From Trichosphaerium sp. ATCC 40318 (Eukaryota > Discosea > Flabellinia > Trichosidae), in the NCBI GenBank assembly GCA_038496445.1, contig JALMLS010000489.1:62001-126000 (forward strand): a stretch of 64,000 nucleotides of DNA. The letters are read 5' to 3'. Positions within the stretch are counted from its first letter, which is position 1, and every line of letters starts with the position of its first letter. A model generated the notes under the pieces. The model did no database searches and was not told the origin of the DNA. It saw only the letters and a list, made by a program, of their open reading frames with translations. The translations under genes and the position numbers were made by a program. This document shows positions 11,514 to 23,126 of this stretch, piece by piece.

Positions 11514-12533
11514 ATGAGTTTATCAAACGAAATTAGTGCGTGTAGTATCCTAAAGCTACCTTTGGAGCTTCAACACACCTTTTTAAGGCTAGATAGTCAT
11601 GTATACTTCATATGGCCTTTACTATGTTATCAAACCGCAGCAACAACACGATTTAACAATGACTTGAATAAACACGGTAAATTCCGCCAATTCGCTCGTA
11701 GGAACAAAAGAACCATCAAGGGGTACGTTGAATACAAGAATGGCGTACGCCACGGCGAATTCAAGTCATACTACGCAAATGGAAACCTTCACAAGCATCG
11801 CTTCTATGAAGATGGTAAAAAAAATGGTGAATTACTTAGCTTCTACGAGAAAGGCGGTAGACAGTCTAAAGGACACTTCGTTAATAATGTACCACATGGG
11901 AGCTTCACGCGTTGGGCAAAGAATGGTTCAATAAATGAAGAAATGACTTACATTGATGGACAACTTGATGGAGAATACAAAAAGTGGACTATGGAGTGTC
12001 TTTTCGAAGGAAGATTCCTTGAACACCATTTAAACTACCAACATGGTTTACTACATGGAGAACAAAAGAAGTATACAGGAAAGGATGAGTTAGAATCACT
12101 AATGTTCTATGAACAAGGTGTGAAACATGGAAAGTGCTTTACGTACCAATACTCAACTATAACAGAGTATAACTATGTTAATGGTAAGATAGAAGGAAGG
12201 TTAAAGAGGTACCTAAGACATAACAACAAGGTGATTGCTTTTGTTGATTTCAAGGATGGTAAGAAACATGGTTTATTTAAATCGTTCAATAATCAAACTG
12301 GCAGAGTAAATGGGCGTTGTATGTTTGTTGATGATAAGCTTCATGGTGAGTATAAGGTTTTTCATGATAATTACCAGGTATTGATGTTATGTGTTTATGA
12401 ATGCGGTGAGTTGATTAAAAGGACTTGCTGGCAGAATGATGGTACTGAGGTTGCTTTTGAACATGTCAAAGAGTGCATGCCAATTAGAAGTTTCCAACAA
12501 TGTGTGAAGAAGGTCACATCTAATTTAGCCTAA
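11514..12533 (+). CDS. MORN-type (MORN_2/YwqK-like) repeat protein
   Basis: This is an uninterrupted 339-codon gene, unusual here for having no intron. After about 70 residues, roughly ten 22-25-residue repeats follow the pattern G-x-Y-x-x-G-x-x-H-G-x-x-K-x-Y, for example NGVRHGEFKSYYANGN, NGSINEEMTYIDGQLDGEYKKW and DGKKHGLFKSF. Such beta-hairpin repeats mediate protein or membrane contacts. Bacterial YwqK-type and giant-virus proteins share the repeat, so transfer is possible, though the base use is like its neighbours. AATAAA signals follow at about 12,588 and 12,608. No catalytic domain is visible. Confidence 0.75.
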   Translation: MSLSNEISACSILKLPLELQHTFLRLDSHVYFIWPLLCYQTAATTRFNNDLNKHGKFRQFARRNKRTIKGYVEYKNGVRHGEFKSYYANGNLHKHRFYEDGKKNGELLSFYEKGGRQSKGHFVNNVPHGSFTRWAKNGSINEEMTYIDGQLDGEYKKWTMECLFEGRFLEHHLNYQHGLLHGEQKKYTGKDELESLMFYEQGVKHGKCFTYQYSTITEYNYVNGKIEGRLKRYLRHNNKVIAFVDFKDGKKHGLFKSFNNQTGRVNGRCMFVDDKLHGEYKVFHDNYQVLMLCVYECGELIKRTCWQNDGTEVAFEHVKECMPIRSFQQCVKKVTSNLA

Positions 12534-13153
12534 AGCATATTAATGGACTGATCCTACAAACACAGACATAAAATGTAGTATAGATTAAATAAAGTACATT
12601 TCAATTTTAATAAACAAGCTGTTATTTTAATAAAAGGTATATACCCTCCCCTGCCTGAGCAAAAGGTCTAGTTACTACTTTAATTCTCAAAATTACAATT
12701 GTAATAATACTACTGGTATTTCGTAGGTAAACAAATTCCTTTGTTGAAAAACTAGACCTTGGCAAAAATCTATTGTTTGACGTACAGATTTTAGCAAAAT
12801 TGGTCCATATTCGTACTCTACTCTCCTTAGAGCAAGAAAAACGTTTTGCATTGGAATGTGAGTAATATAAAGAATAATTTTAAAGGCTGCTAGTAGGATG
12901 TTGACTCACGTCAAATTTTGTTGCAACAATATTCTTTGTTTTTACCTTATAATATGTAGAAACAGACTTGCTTATGAAACATCGTTATATGATAACAAAA
13001 TGTAATACACCACACTCCATTCAAAAATACGGCTTATGGCATTATAATAGTTTTGTGGACACTACTTTGTCTAGAAAATTTATTTTATTGTACAAAACAA
13101 AACGAAGAAAACAAGTTGCTTGTTCTCTTCAGTTTGATATTGGCTCAGCATCA
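12534..13153. other. Intergenic region between converging genes
   Basis: This AT-rich DNA lies between the MORN-type gene and the end of the CENP-C-like gene. It has several AATAAA hexamers near 12,588-12,635. The open stretch at 12,968-13,174 lacks repeats, domains or splice partners. I see no gene in it. Confidence 0.5.
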
Positions 13154-16100
13154 TTACTGCTCTATTTGAAGTAACAGAACAGGTGAGTGCCCCTTCAAGC
13201 AAGTAATCTGTCCAGAATTACCAAAAGGTAGCGTAAAAACACCAGCAACACCTAATCTCAATTCTTCTTCATCCTCGACAGTAAACGAAACACCTCCTTC
13301 GGTGACAGAAAAAGTCTAAAGAAAAAAAATCCATTAAAACAAAGACAACAACATGACACACTCATTAATTATTTTATAGTACTAAAAACGTCTTTTTATG
13401 GATAGATAGTGAATCTAACACAACCGAAAAAGATTTATGAAAGTTTTGTTTGTTTTGGTAAACGAAGATGTCGTTCGGTTTTTGAGAAAAAAATGAGAAG
13501 GAAAAAAACGAGAGATTCGACCAACGTACGTATGTAGTGTCTTCTGATTCTGGTAGATCCATAACGGCACCTGCAGCCATCTTTATAACTGTAAGCTGGG
13601 AGTCGTTTGGATATACTTCTGAGACTTGAACTTTTTTATTTATTGTTCCGTCTTCATTTATATAAGGCTTCCAATCAAATGTCTGTTTAGAAGCGCCAAT
13701 AACTTTCGAAGAAACAAAAATTAGCAAAAAGAAAAATATGAACCATTTGCTGCCAATTGTCGTTACGTACGTCTTTTAACCCTTGTGTTTTTACCTTCAC
13801 CTGGTATGTAAATCTCTGTACCAGTATACGAACTATCAGTCTCATCCTAAAGCAATAATTAGTCAAACACCAGAAAGGTTCCAAGAAAGGCCAACATAAC
13901 ACCATATGGTGTTGCCCTTTGATCAAAAGATGTATTAGACATACCTCTACAACACCTCGTTTTCGTCTTTTTGCTCTAGGTTTTGTCTTTTTCTTCTCTT
14001 GATCAGGGATGAATACTTTAGAAGGTGCAGGAAAGATGGAAGACTTTCTTCTCCGGTAAACAACTTTTTGTCCTTTCCACCATTGAAGAGGAGGAACACG
14101 CCTTCTTCCTGATCTCCTTACAGTTCCATCACCCTCATCCTTAGCTTCAAACTCTTCTATAGGTATACTATGACCAGCAACACTAAAACATAAACAAATC
14201 AGATCACTGAAGGGAGAGAAAAAACAGGAGGAGAAATCTCAATAAAAAGACCTTTTTTCAAAAACAAGACTTATTTCATACCCATCAAATTCTGCCTCTC
14301 CAACAGCTGTATTGGAAATACCACCAACAATTTCTTCTTCAGATTCCGATTCAGAATCAGACTCCTGACGCTTACGTTTCCTATAATTTTCAAGTCAGAC
14401 TACCATACAAAAAGATAAAAAAACTTGCGACAAACTAACCTAGTGTTTGACTTTTTAGCAGTTGGTTTCTTTGTGCTTGTTTTTCTAGCTTTAGACTTTT
14501 TTGCTTTACCCCTCGTTTGTTTCTTTGGAGGTGAAGATACAGCAGAAGAAGTAGCTAAAGATGACATTGAATACTTGCTTATCCTTGCTGACCTTCGTCT
14601 AGTTTCTACAGGAGAAGCAACAGGAGAAGGGGCAGGGGAAACAGCGGACATATGCTCAGAAGAGTCATACCCAACAGAAACATTGTTATCGTCATCAAAA
14701 GGAACCTCTTCAACAACAGACTCTTGCTCAACATCACTAGGCTCGCTAGCCTCGCTTTCACTCTATTGTGTTGTTTAGAAAGACCCAACCCGATTCAGGG
14801 ATATGAAATATACGTACTTCTTGAGGAACTGTTCTTCTGGAGCTTTTACGCTTTCTTCTATTTCTTACGAGTTCTACTTCGTCCTAGCGCAAAAAGTAAG
14901 CCAAAACAAACTTCGAGAAAGTGTTAGTGAGTTATTTACATACCTCTGAGTACAATGATGCGCTTTCAGCATCTGGCATAGCCTTTTTTTGAGAAGTGTT
15001 AGTAAGAGTATATTTGGCAAGAGTTCCAAAAAGCTCACCTCATCAAGATCATCCAACTCATCAAATAGACCATCACCTTGACTTCCCTCATCACTTAAAT
15101 TCAATGGTAGTGGTCCATCAGATCGTCTTCTACGAGAACGCCTGTAGTAAAAGTATATCAGCACGCGCACAAAGCACAAAAGCGACAAACAATGAAATGT
15201 AATGAAAAAAAAAATCATTAACTTCTAACGTACTTGCTGCTTTCCGATACTACACCAGATTGTGGAGAGTCCTGGATTATACCAGCACTCTCTGGTGTGT
15301 TATATACTGATAGAGGCGATGGTACTGATAACATAGACATCTTACGTCTAGTATTTTTTGGAGTCTTAGGGCTATCTGAAACAACCGTAGAACGAGTCAC
15401 ACGCCTTGACCGGGTTGTTGGTGGCGTCTTATGACCTTTCGGTGTCTTTTTAGGCGTCTTCTTAGGTGTCTTTTTTGGTGTCTTCTTCGGCGTCTTTACA
15501 GTTTTTTTCGTGACCGCTTGTTTCTTTGCTGATGCCTTTGGTGTACGTCTTATTTGGATCACTTTTCTACCTTTCTTTGAAGTAGACTGTGCAGGAGTCT
15601 TAGGCTTCGCAGCCTTCTTTGCTGATCTCTTTGGTGTACGTAAAGCAGATCGTCTATTTTTCGATGCTGCTTTTGTTGTTTGTTTCTTTGCTGATGATCG
15701 TGTACGAGAACCTACAAAAGAGTCCTCTTCTGGTGAAGAATACACCTCTTCTTCTTCTTCAGACTCTTCAACTTCTTGTTCTTCCACAGCAACGTCTTCT
15801 TCGACTTCTTCTTCACCAGAGCTTTCTACACTTTCTTCTTCGCTCTCTTCGCTCTCTTCGCTTCCGCTCTCTTCTCCTGAATCAACTGACGAGTCTTCCT
15901 CAGATCCTTCTTCAGATTCTGAACCTGATTCCTCTTCATGCTCTTCTGGGCGTTTTGGTGTCACTGTAAGGGCGTAAGAACGTGTTGTGTAATTTCTGAC
16001 GTTTTAAATCAAAAAAGTGGCGGTTAGAAATTTTTGCGGCTTATGCGTACTTGAAATTTTGGTTGGGCGTGGTACGTAATCTATGGTACTCAGTTAGACG

Positions 16101-16441
16101 CGTTAAGCAGGGTTTGATGTAATTTTCTCACCTGACGCCACCATTACTTTTTTAATAAAGTCCTCTGGGTCATCCATGCCACTAGCGAGTTTTTTGGGAG
16201 GATTGTAAAAATAATCTACTCTGGCACCCGTTCGGCTACAAAAGTATTAGCAATGTAGAAATTTACGCGTATAGATGCGAAATGACACTCTAAAACATAG
16301 TTTTAAAAGAGAAGCCGTTAAATTGGCTTGGTACTCTAAATCATGCAACCATGATAGCGCAATTTACGAATCGAATACGTACGGTCCACGGTTTGGGTCA
16401 CCAGCATATTTGCCAGTGTATATACGTGACGGGCTTGTCAT
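13154..16441 (-). CDS. CENP-C/Mif2-like inner kinetochore protein
   Basis: Minus-strand exons join in frame from ATG at 16441 to TAA at 13154-13156. The N-terminus has RTGARVDYFYNPPKK and GMDDPEDFIKKV, which resembles the Mif2/CENP-C N-terminal motif. A long acidic Ser/Glu stretch (15.7-15.96 kb) and a KTPKK repeat (about 15.44-15.51 kb) follow. The CENP-C signature is visible at about 14,076-14,120 as RRSGRRRVPPLQWWKGQKV. The last two exons form a cupin dimerisation fold, with TVIKMAAGAVMDLP, then TFSVTEGGVSFTV and LPFGNSGQITCLKG. CENP-C binds the centromeric nucleosome and nucleates the kinetochore. The first introns (a GTTTTAG donor at the second) and the about 210-nt last intron are my reconstruction. 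It is divergent with the APC13-like gene 104 bp away. Confidence 0.8.
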
Positions 16442-16545
16442 TAGTATTGAACCTATTTTACGTTATGCACGGTTTTGTTAATCGAAGGCGGGAAATATTA
16501 GTTTTGTGGTCAAATTTCATTCAAAGTCAAAAACGGCCAAACGAC

Positions 16546-16914
16546 ATGTCTCTGGTACGCACGACGCGTTTTTAGCCAAAGGGTGAATACCTTGTTAATT
16601 ACTAAGCAGGACAGCATTTTTACACATAGATACAACCGACCAGATGTCTACATTGATATAATAGATGATAAATGGCTTAGAGCGCAGCTTCCTGATGAAA
16701 GTACGCAGTTTAACTGTTAAACACCTTATTTACCACCAAACAGTTATAAACTGCGCCGGTAAGGAAAACAGTGACGACGAAGAAGACTTTGGTACGCCTT
16801 CAGCCTTTTAGAGTGCCAAGACCACGGTTTATCGTATAACGCTTCGTCGTAGGCTTTCTAGAACAAGAGCAATGGAATGAAACCGGCTTATCTGATCCAG
16901 AGCGTACATCATAA
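16546..16914 (+). CDS. APC13-like anaphase-promoting complex subunit
   Basis: Four small exons join to about 67 residues. Exon 1 encodes only MSL (16546-16554). The second contains YIDIIDDKWLRAQLPDE, the third KENSDDEEDF, and the last EQEQWNETGLSD, ending with TAA at 16912-16914. The order (hydrophobic-IDD-W, LP-D/E, acidic linker, EQEQ-W-T/L) matches the small APC13/SWM1 family, whose members are about 75 residues long and stabilise the TPR arm of the APC/C ubiquitin ligase. The gene would be missed without splicing. It shares a short divergent promoter with the CENP-C-like gene, and both act in chromosome segregation. Short length limits certainty. Confidence 0.6.
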
Positions 16915-17090
16915 CTTTGACGCTACCACGTGTAAATAGTCACCGAGCCACGTCAACACAACACTTACGCACGTAGCGCACGTAAGCCATTTAGGTTTGG
17001 CAAAGCTTAGAATGTAATTATAAACAATTTTGACTTAATTTGATCAAAAGTGCTAAAAAAAAAATTGTACCCTATTGTAAACCACTTATA

Positions 17091-18188
17091 ATGTCTGAGC
17101 CAAGTGCGGATACATCAAAGGCGGCAAAAGGAGGCGAAACCAAGCAAGAAAACAAGAGCAAAGGCCAAGTAGTGCCAAGTGGCGATAAACATCCACTAAA
17201 ATACCAGTACACCTTTCACTTCCTCCGACGACAAACTGGTGGCGCTCGGTTTCAAGATAATTATGAACAGAGTGTAAAAGAAATTGGCTCGTTTGGTACT
17301 GTAAGTAGTATTACTAGCGCAGTGGCATTTTCACTGTAAACGGTCTATACTTTTGCTTTGTATTCCACTTAGGACGCGTATTGCAGCGCCGCTTCAGTTT
17401 TTGTGCTTATTTTCGCGTAGGTAGAGGATTTCTGGGCGTATTACAATCATATAATTCGTCCAAACGATTTACCATACGCTTGCGACTACCAACTGTTCAA
17501 GAAGGGAATAAAACCTTTGTGGGAGGTACGCAATTACAGTTTACCACTATTTTACGTCATATACACTATCGCAACGCTTGTGTACACTCAAAATAGCGTA
17601 GAGAATCGCCAAAGAGTTCTTTTAAGCTTAAAATTAGTTTAAAACTCATTTTTTTTTTCTAAACGATCATGTATCTGACACCTTATAGGACGACGCAAAT
17701 AGAAACGGTGGTAAGTACATCATCCGTGCACCTAAAAAAAAGAAGATGGCAAGCAAGTGGTGGGAAGACTTAATTTTAGCGTTTATTGGCGAACAGTTTG
17801 ATGTTGGTGATGAAATTTGTGGTTTGGTGAGTTAAAAAAAACCCAAGGGATCTATCATTTACTCGTTGGGTTTATTGAACAAAATCACTCCGCATAGTTA
17901 AAACCGATTTTTTTCTTACTTTTTTTTTTTCGTTTTCTTTTTATTTTTCCTCTTCCTCGTCTTTATACTTAATAATAGTTATTTATCCATGTTTAATAGG
18001 TTGTTTCTGTACGTTACAATGAGGATATTTTTTCGATATGGAATAGAAATGCTCGTAATGAGGAAATGAAGAGAAAAATCCAAGATGTTGTTAAAAGTAT
18101 CTTTGGTCTTCCTGAGACTACAGGATTAGAATACAAGGCTCATCCTTCAGCTCATGCAAATCAAAAGGATACTAGTCACGGTGTGTAA
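17091..18188 (+). CDS. eIF4E family cap-binding protein, class II (4EHP/eIF4E2-like)
   Basis: The start is ATG at 17091. Exons at 17091-17295, about 17,421-17,525, 17,690-17,827 and 18,001-18,188 join in frame. Family landmarks are KYQYTFHFLRR, VEDFWAYYNHI, GIKPLWEDDANRNGG (with the second cap-stacking Trp), LAFIGEQFDVGDEICG, VVSVRYNEDIFSIWN and a C-terminal LEYKAHPSA segment. The first cap-stacking position appears to be Tyr (DNYEQ), as in 4EHP, rather than the Trp of eIF4E1. 4EHP-type proteins bind the mRNA cap and usually repress translation. The N-terminus is a short charged tail. AG acceptors are typical; the third intron (17,828-18,000) is unusually long and T-rich. Confidence 0.9.
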
Positions 18189-18442
18189 TTGTATTTTCCT
18201 TAATGCGATAAGAGGGAATGCGCAAAACCTATGAGCCGTATCTTTGGGCAATCATAATGTAAAACTTGTGTAAAAAGGAAAAAAAAATAAAATTGAATCA
18301 ATTCAAAACCAACACTGAGGAGTTTGAACAATTCGTACTCTGTGTATGTGAATCAAATGTCATGATATCATGATGCAACATCATTTGATATTACGAGTTG
18401 TGATTGACTGTATCAGAAGCTATTTATTTAGTCAGTTTTTTT

Positions 18443-19867
18443 TTACATTGTTGAACATCTGCGCTCTGGTTCTTCTTCTACTGAGTTCTCAGGTTCTGGG
18501 TGATATGTTTTTTTAATCCATTTAGCCCATTTGATTGGTATTATCTCCTTGACATCTTTTGGAACTTCGGTTGTAATCCTACAAACAAAAATCAGGTCAT
18601 TGATGTTTTACACCTTTTTTGTCATACCTGAACTGGAATGGACCATTCAAGAATGTTTCTCTATCTTCTCTCCATGTGAATAAACCTGTACCAGCTCCAA
18701 TATGGAAAGGATTCAATTCTATTACCATTACACGGAGAGTTTCAGGGTTTACGAAAAAGTCAATGACATAAGAAGGATGAGGTAGTTTATCTTTTATATC
18801 ATCGAAGAATGTCAATACAGCCTTTTCGACTTTATCTTTAATATCAACCAAAAGCTGAGAACGAGCAAAACAAAAATACTGTGTCATAGCATTGAGTTTT
18901 TTATCATTAACGAAAGCTCTAAATTCCTAAAAAAGTGTCAACCAAAATGTTAAAATGTCAAATAAAATGATTAGTAACAAACCATTTCTGGGTACTCTAT
19001 CATAACATCAAGCCATTCTCTAAATATTAAACTCCCCTCGAATAAATCCTTACCAAAGTTAAGAACCCTACTGAGATCTTCTCTGACACGTGTGCTTCGT
19101 AATAAGAGCTAGAACAAAGAAAAATCAATATGACAAAGAAGTAAACAAAAAACATACATCCATCACTTCAGATGCCTTTGTTACTTTAAGAGCTTTGTTC
19201 GTTGCTTTAACAAAAGCCCATACTTCCTCGTTATCATTGTATTTATCCTTAGGTATCTTTTTAAACTCTGTATCAATCAATTGTTGTGTTTGAACATTTG
19301 CAGCGTCATATACAGGCACATCTTTAGGAGATCTTGTGTTTAGTTTCTAAAGAGACATTTAACATTTATAAGTCTTTGTTGAAGATCTTACAAAAAAAGC
19401 GCCGTTGGGGAACTTGAGCAATTCTTTCGCCACTTTTTCTTCTAGAGTGTCTAGTATAGCCTGACGGTTGTCAATTTTGTCGTTACGATCTATAATGGCG
19501 TCGGCCTATGTGTTGTGGTTAGAGAATGTAGTTTTCTGAACCGTGTATAACTCACTTCTTCATAGGTGAGCTCTAGGAAGTTTGTTTTGAATGTGTGTTC
19601 CGACAAATTATCGTACCATGATGAAATACCTTCTTTCATTAGTACTACGCATCTGTATACTCGTACCGTATGATTTGGTGTAGTAGAAGCGTCTATACAA
19701 TTCTACATCCTCAGGGTCCAATCCAAGCTTTAAAACATCTTCGTCTATGCAATATAAGTGAAAAGAAAACGCGTTGGGTCGTGTCACGTACCAGTTAGTA
19801 ATAGGGAGCTTTTAAATTCAGTACGTTCTTTCTCTGAGGGTTTTAGTTCCGGTTGCGTTTCAGCCAT
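18443..19867 (-). CDS. D123 family protein (cell division cycle protein 123 homologue)
   Basis: ATG at 19867 begins MAETQPELKPSEKERTEF. Eight or so exons run to TAA at 18443-18445. Recognisable D123 segments are FFKLNTRSPKD, the YPEMEFRAFV strand, AMTQYF, YVIDFFVNPETLRVMVIELNPF and LFTW. D123/Cdc123 is an ATP-grasp-fold protein that binds eIF2gamma and assembles the eIF2 complex. The Asp of VIDF and the NPF motif of the nucleotide site are present. The C-terminal tail after IPIKWAKWIKK is lineage-specific and acidic. The gene lies divergent from the DDWY-nuclease gene. Confidence 0.8.
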
Positions 19868-20064
19868 GGTGATGTTGTGTTTTATTGGTTCTATTTTTGT
19901 TTACCTTCGCTGAACGCGACTTAAGTAGAGTTAATACTGATAAACTACTTTGTGCAGGATAGTGCTACATCCATAATGATAGGTGGCTATATCAGATAGA
20001 GTCACGTGACTGATGAGATGCGTTTTTTTTTGTGTATTTTGCAAACTTATTGTAATGTCGAAAC

Positions 20065-23000
20065 ATGCGAAAAGCACTGAGTTATCACAAGAAACCTTTC
20101 AAAGCGCCCAAGAGCGTAAAAAAGCGTTTTGTAAGGCGTCAAAGGCGTAGAACACAACATCGTGAGTTTTTTGACATTGTATTGGCAAAAGAATTGCGTG
20201 TGTATACTCTGGATGATTGGTATACCATTACTGGCGCCAAAATACGAAAGTACTTTGGTGAAGGATGTCTGCACAATTTTGGGCAATCATTACATCGTGC
20301 ACTGCGTTTTTTGTACCCTGGGAGCGCCTGGGAACAATGGAGATTCGCGTACGTTTAACTGCAACAATAATTTTAGATTAGTTATCCTTGCGTGCTACTA
20401 CTACGCCTAAAACCACAAAACAGATAATATACACTTTCATTTTGATTTTCTGACCGCAAGCCACTAGCAACGCGCCAGCATTGACTTGGAAGGTAAAATC
20501 CAACCGCAGAAACAAATTAAACGTGATTGCCGCAGCTCTAAACGTCAAAATTTTGGATGATTGGTATCGCTGCAAAACGCGAGATATTTACGATTTAGGT
20601 GGCACTATGGCTATCAATGGATCGTACGATCGTACTCCAAACAAGTGTATTGACTCATTAATCATAGTAAGAAGAAGACTAGTTCGCTCTATGGAGCTCT
20701 CAAAGACATTTTTCCAAACCATGAGTGGATAGCAGAAAAATTTAGGTTTGACTTTGTTTCAATTTTTGTCGCTTACTTTAGATTGGTAGCGGCTTCTCAA
20801 AGATGAATACTAACGTAAGAGAACAGCGTGTACTATTTGATAGTATTGGAGAACGTCTTGAATTCAAGATATTGGATGATTGGTATAAAGTTTCCTTGGA
20901 GCAAATTATTAATCATAGCGGCTCTTCTGCGCTAATAAAGTACGTTATACTGACTTCAACTTGTCACTCATGAAACCAAGGTATGGTGGATCTATCATAC
21001 GTTGTATGCAGAGTGTGTACCCACGTTTTCAATGGGATAACTCAAAGTTTGTGTGCGTTGGAGTTATAATAGAGTGACACTTATTTTTTTCTTAAAGTGT
21101 AGCTACTTCTGTGAACTGGAACAATACGGCAGCTCATCGTGTGAGATTAAATCATATAGCTAAGTCACTGGGTGTAAAAGTGCTAGATGATTGGTACATT
21201 ACAACATTATCAGATCTGAGTGAAGAAACAGGTGGCCTTGCTTTAGCAAGTTGGTACTTATCCCTTTCTTGTTTTGTCACTTTCTTTCTGCAATGTCGCT
21301 GATCCTGAGTTTCTTTTTAGTTATGGCAATAGTTTATGTGATATGTTGAATGAGATTTATAACGAGCGATTATGGGAGCCATGGCAATTCCAGTACTTAT
21401 TTTAAGTTCTTGTTGTATTTTGTTAAAGCCCAACCAAGCTAATCTGTTGTTCTAAAAAACAGGCGTGTACCGCAGTCATATGCTCCATCTCATAGTAATG
21501 AACGTCAGCAACGGGCACTGAATACATTTGCATCTGTTAATCGTATAATGACTCTTGACGATTGGTATAATATAAAGCAAAGAGATGTATCTAATTTAAA
21601 ACAAGGCGTACATTTTCAGAAGTAAGTCATTTTTTTTTGATGCTGTGTATCAATATTACCTTACCTTATGATACTTATTAGATATGATTTCTCACTGTCA
21701 AAAATGTTTTCCACAGTGTATCCAGACTTTGAATGGGACCGCTTCAGCTTTGTGTAAGTGTCTTCTTCTTTTTTTTTTTGTTGTTGAAAGTTTATGATTT
21801 GTTTAGGAATACTTTAGCTGGCTACTGGAGTTCGACAATGGATAAGCTTGGTAAAAAGTTTAATATTAAGATTCTTGATGATTGGTATTCTATATCTCAA
21901 GATAAGCTTGTTAGAAACGCTATGGGAGCAGCAGTGTTAAATGAGTATGTCAGAAAAATACTTTATTCAAAAAAAACACTTTTATCTCATGTACTTTAAT
22001 AATAACTTCCAAATAGATTTACAACAATCAGCAAAGCGTTGATAGAGATGTATCCAAAGTATACGTGGAAGTCATGGAAATTTAGGTATGGAATTAACAA
22101 AGAGAGAACAAAAAATTTAAAGGATTTAATTTGTATCGTTGTAGTTCAACTCACCATGGTTACTGGACTGATAAAGACAACCAGATATCTTTTGTAAATA
22201 CTCTAGAGAAGAAGCTTAGTATCACACATCCGGATAACTGGTAACTACAAGAGCACTGAACTTTCAAACACGCTTATGTTTTTTTCTCAAAAGGTGGCGT
22301 GTTTCAAAAAATCAACTTTGGGCACTGGGCGGAGGCTCCTTACTAGGTTCTATTCCAAAGGTTCGTCGTTATCGCCTAGCTATTTATAATGATATTTTTT
22401 TTACCAGATACTGGGCGAGAGGTACCCTGGATGGTCTGCACCACAGGCGTTTCCTACATTTCAAAAATGCACACAAAAGTGAGGGTTATTTTTTTTGTTG
22501 TTAACTTCACGTTTTTGCTTATATTTCTTTTAGTGCGCTTGTAAGGAGTGTTAAAGAGATATTCCCCGATTCTATCGTAATTGAGGAACATTTAATATCG
22601 TCGAGGTTCTTGACAGGTGTCAGTCTATCTGTAGATATCTTTGTACCGCATTACAACCTTGCTTTGGAGTATCAAGGTAACCTATTAGTTTTTTTCTTGT
22701 TTGGTGAAGATGTTGTCGCTAACCAAAACTCCTTTGCTATTAGGGGAACATCACTACGTAGATAATATAGGGAATTCTTTACCAACTCATGTTTATGAGG
22801 CTTTGGATAGTGAGAAGCAGGAGTTGTGCCACCAACTTGGTAAGCTCAAGCGTTAACTTTTTTTCATCGAGATTTATTGTTTGCAGGTATTACGCTTGTT
22901 TGTGTACCTTATTGGTGGCAAGGTGACACCAATTCTATAGCTTTATCCATACAGGAGACTTCCCCAACTATTGGGGAGAAAATGGCTGTTACACCAACAA

Positions 23001-23126
23001 TTTCGTCGTTTCTATCTAAACCTATTGGTATACGAACTTCTTTTTCTCTTTTGCTTGTTTGATTTGTGGTTCTTATAACTTCTTGTAGTACCAACTCTTG
23101 CAGTTATGTCGCCGAGAAGCATTTAA
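20065..23126 (+). CDS. Seven-module DDWY-repeat protein with C-terminal PD-(D/E)XK-like nuclease domain
   Basis: Exons chain in frame into seven copies of a module of about 65 residues. The pattern is ...A..L.[VI]..LDDWY..., about 15 residues, GG or similar, then L...YP...W..W.F. Examples are VYTLDDWYTIT, VKILDDWYRCK, FKILDDWYKVS, VKVLDDWYITT, IMTLDDWYNIK and IKILDDWYSIS, plus a diverged seventh (PDNW). Most modules end at an intron and have a second intron at the same internal place. The C-terminus reads IFPDSIVIEEHL, VDIFVPHYNLALEYQGEHHY and ITLVCVPYWW. The Asp and ExQ spacing is that of a PD-(D/E)XK-type endonuclease core. The modules could bind nucleic acid. A three-module paralogue lies at 46.1-48.0 kb. 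The start is ATG 20065, though an out-of-frame ATG at 20055 precedes it. Biological role unknown. Confidence 0.7.

Noticed and set aside
14425-14778. Plus-strand hydrophobic open frame
   Set aside because: Antisense to Lys/Ala/Pro-rich exons of the CENP-C-like gene. The hydrophobicity is a complement effect.
15510-15977. Plus-strand Ser-rich open frame of 155 codons
   Set aside because: It is the complement of the acidic Glu/Ser region of the CENP-C-like gene, whose own exons are confirmed by motifs on both sides.
16275-16481. Plus-strand frame MRNDTLKHSFKREAVKL
   Set aside because: It overlaps the first two exons of the CENP-C-like gene on the other strand, and lacks splice support to the APC13-like gene, which has its own ATG.
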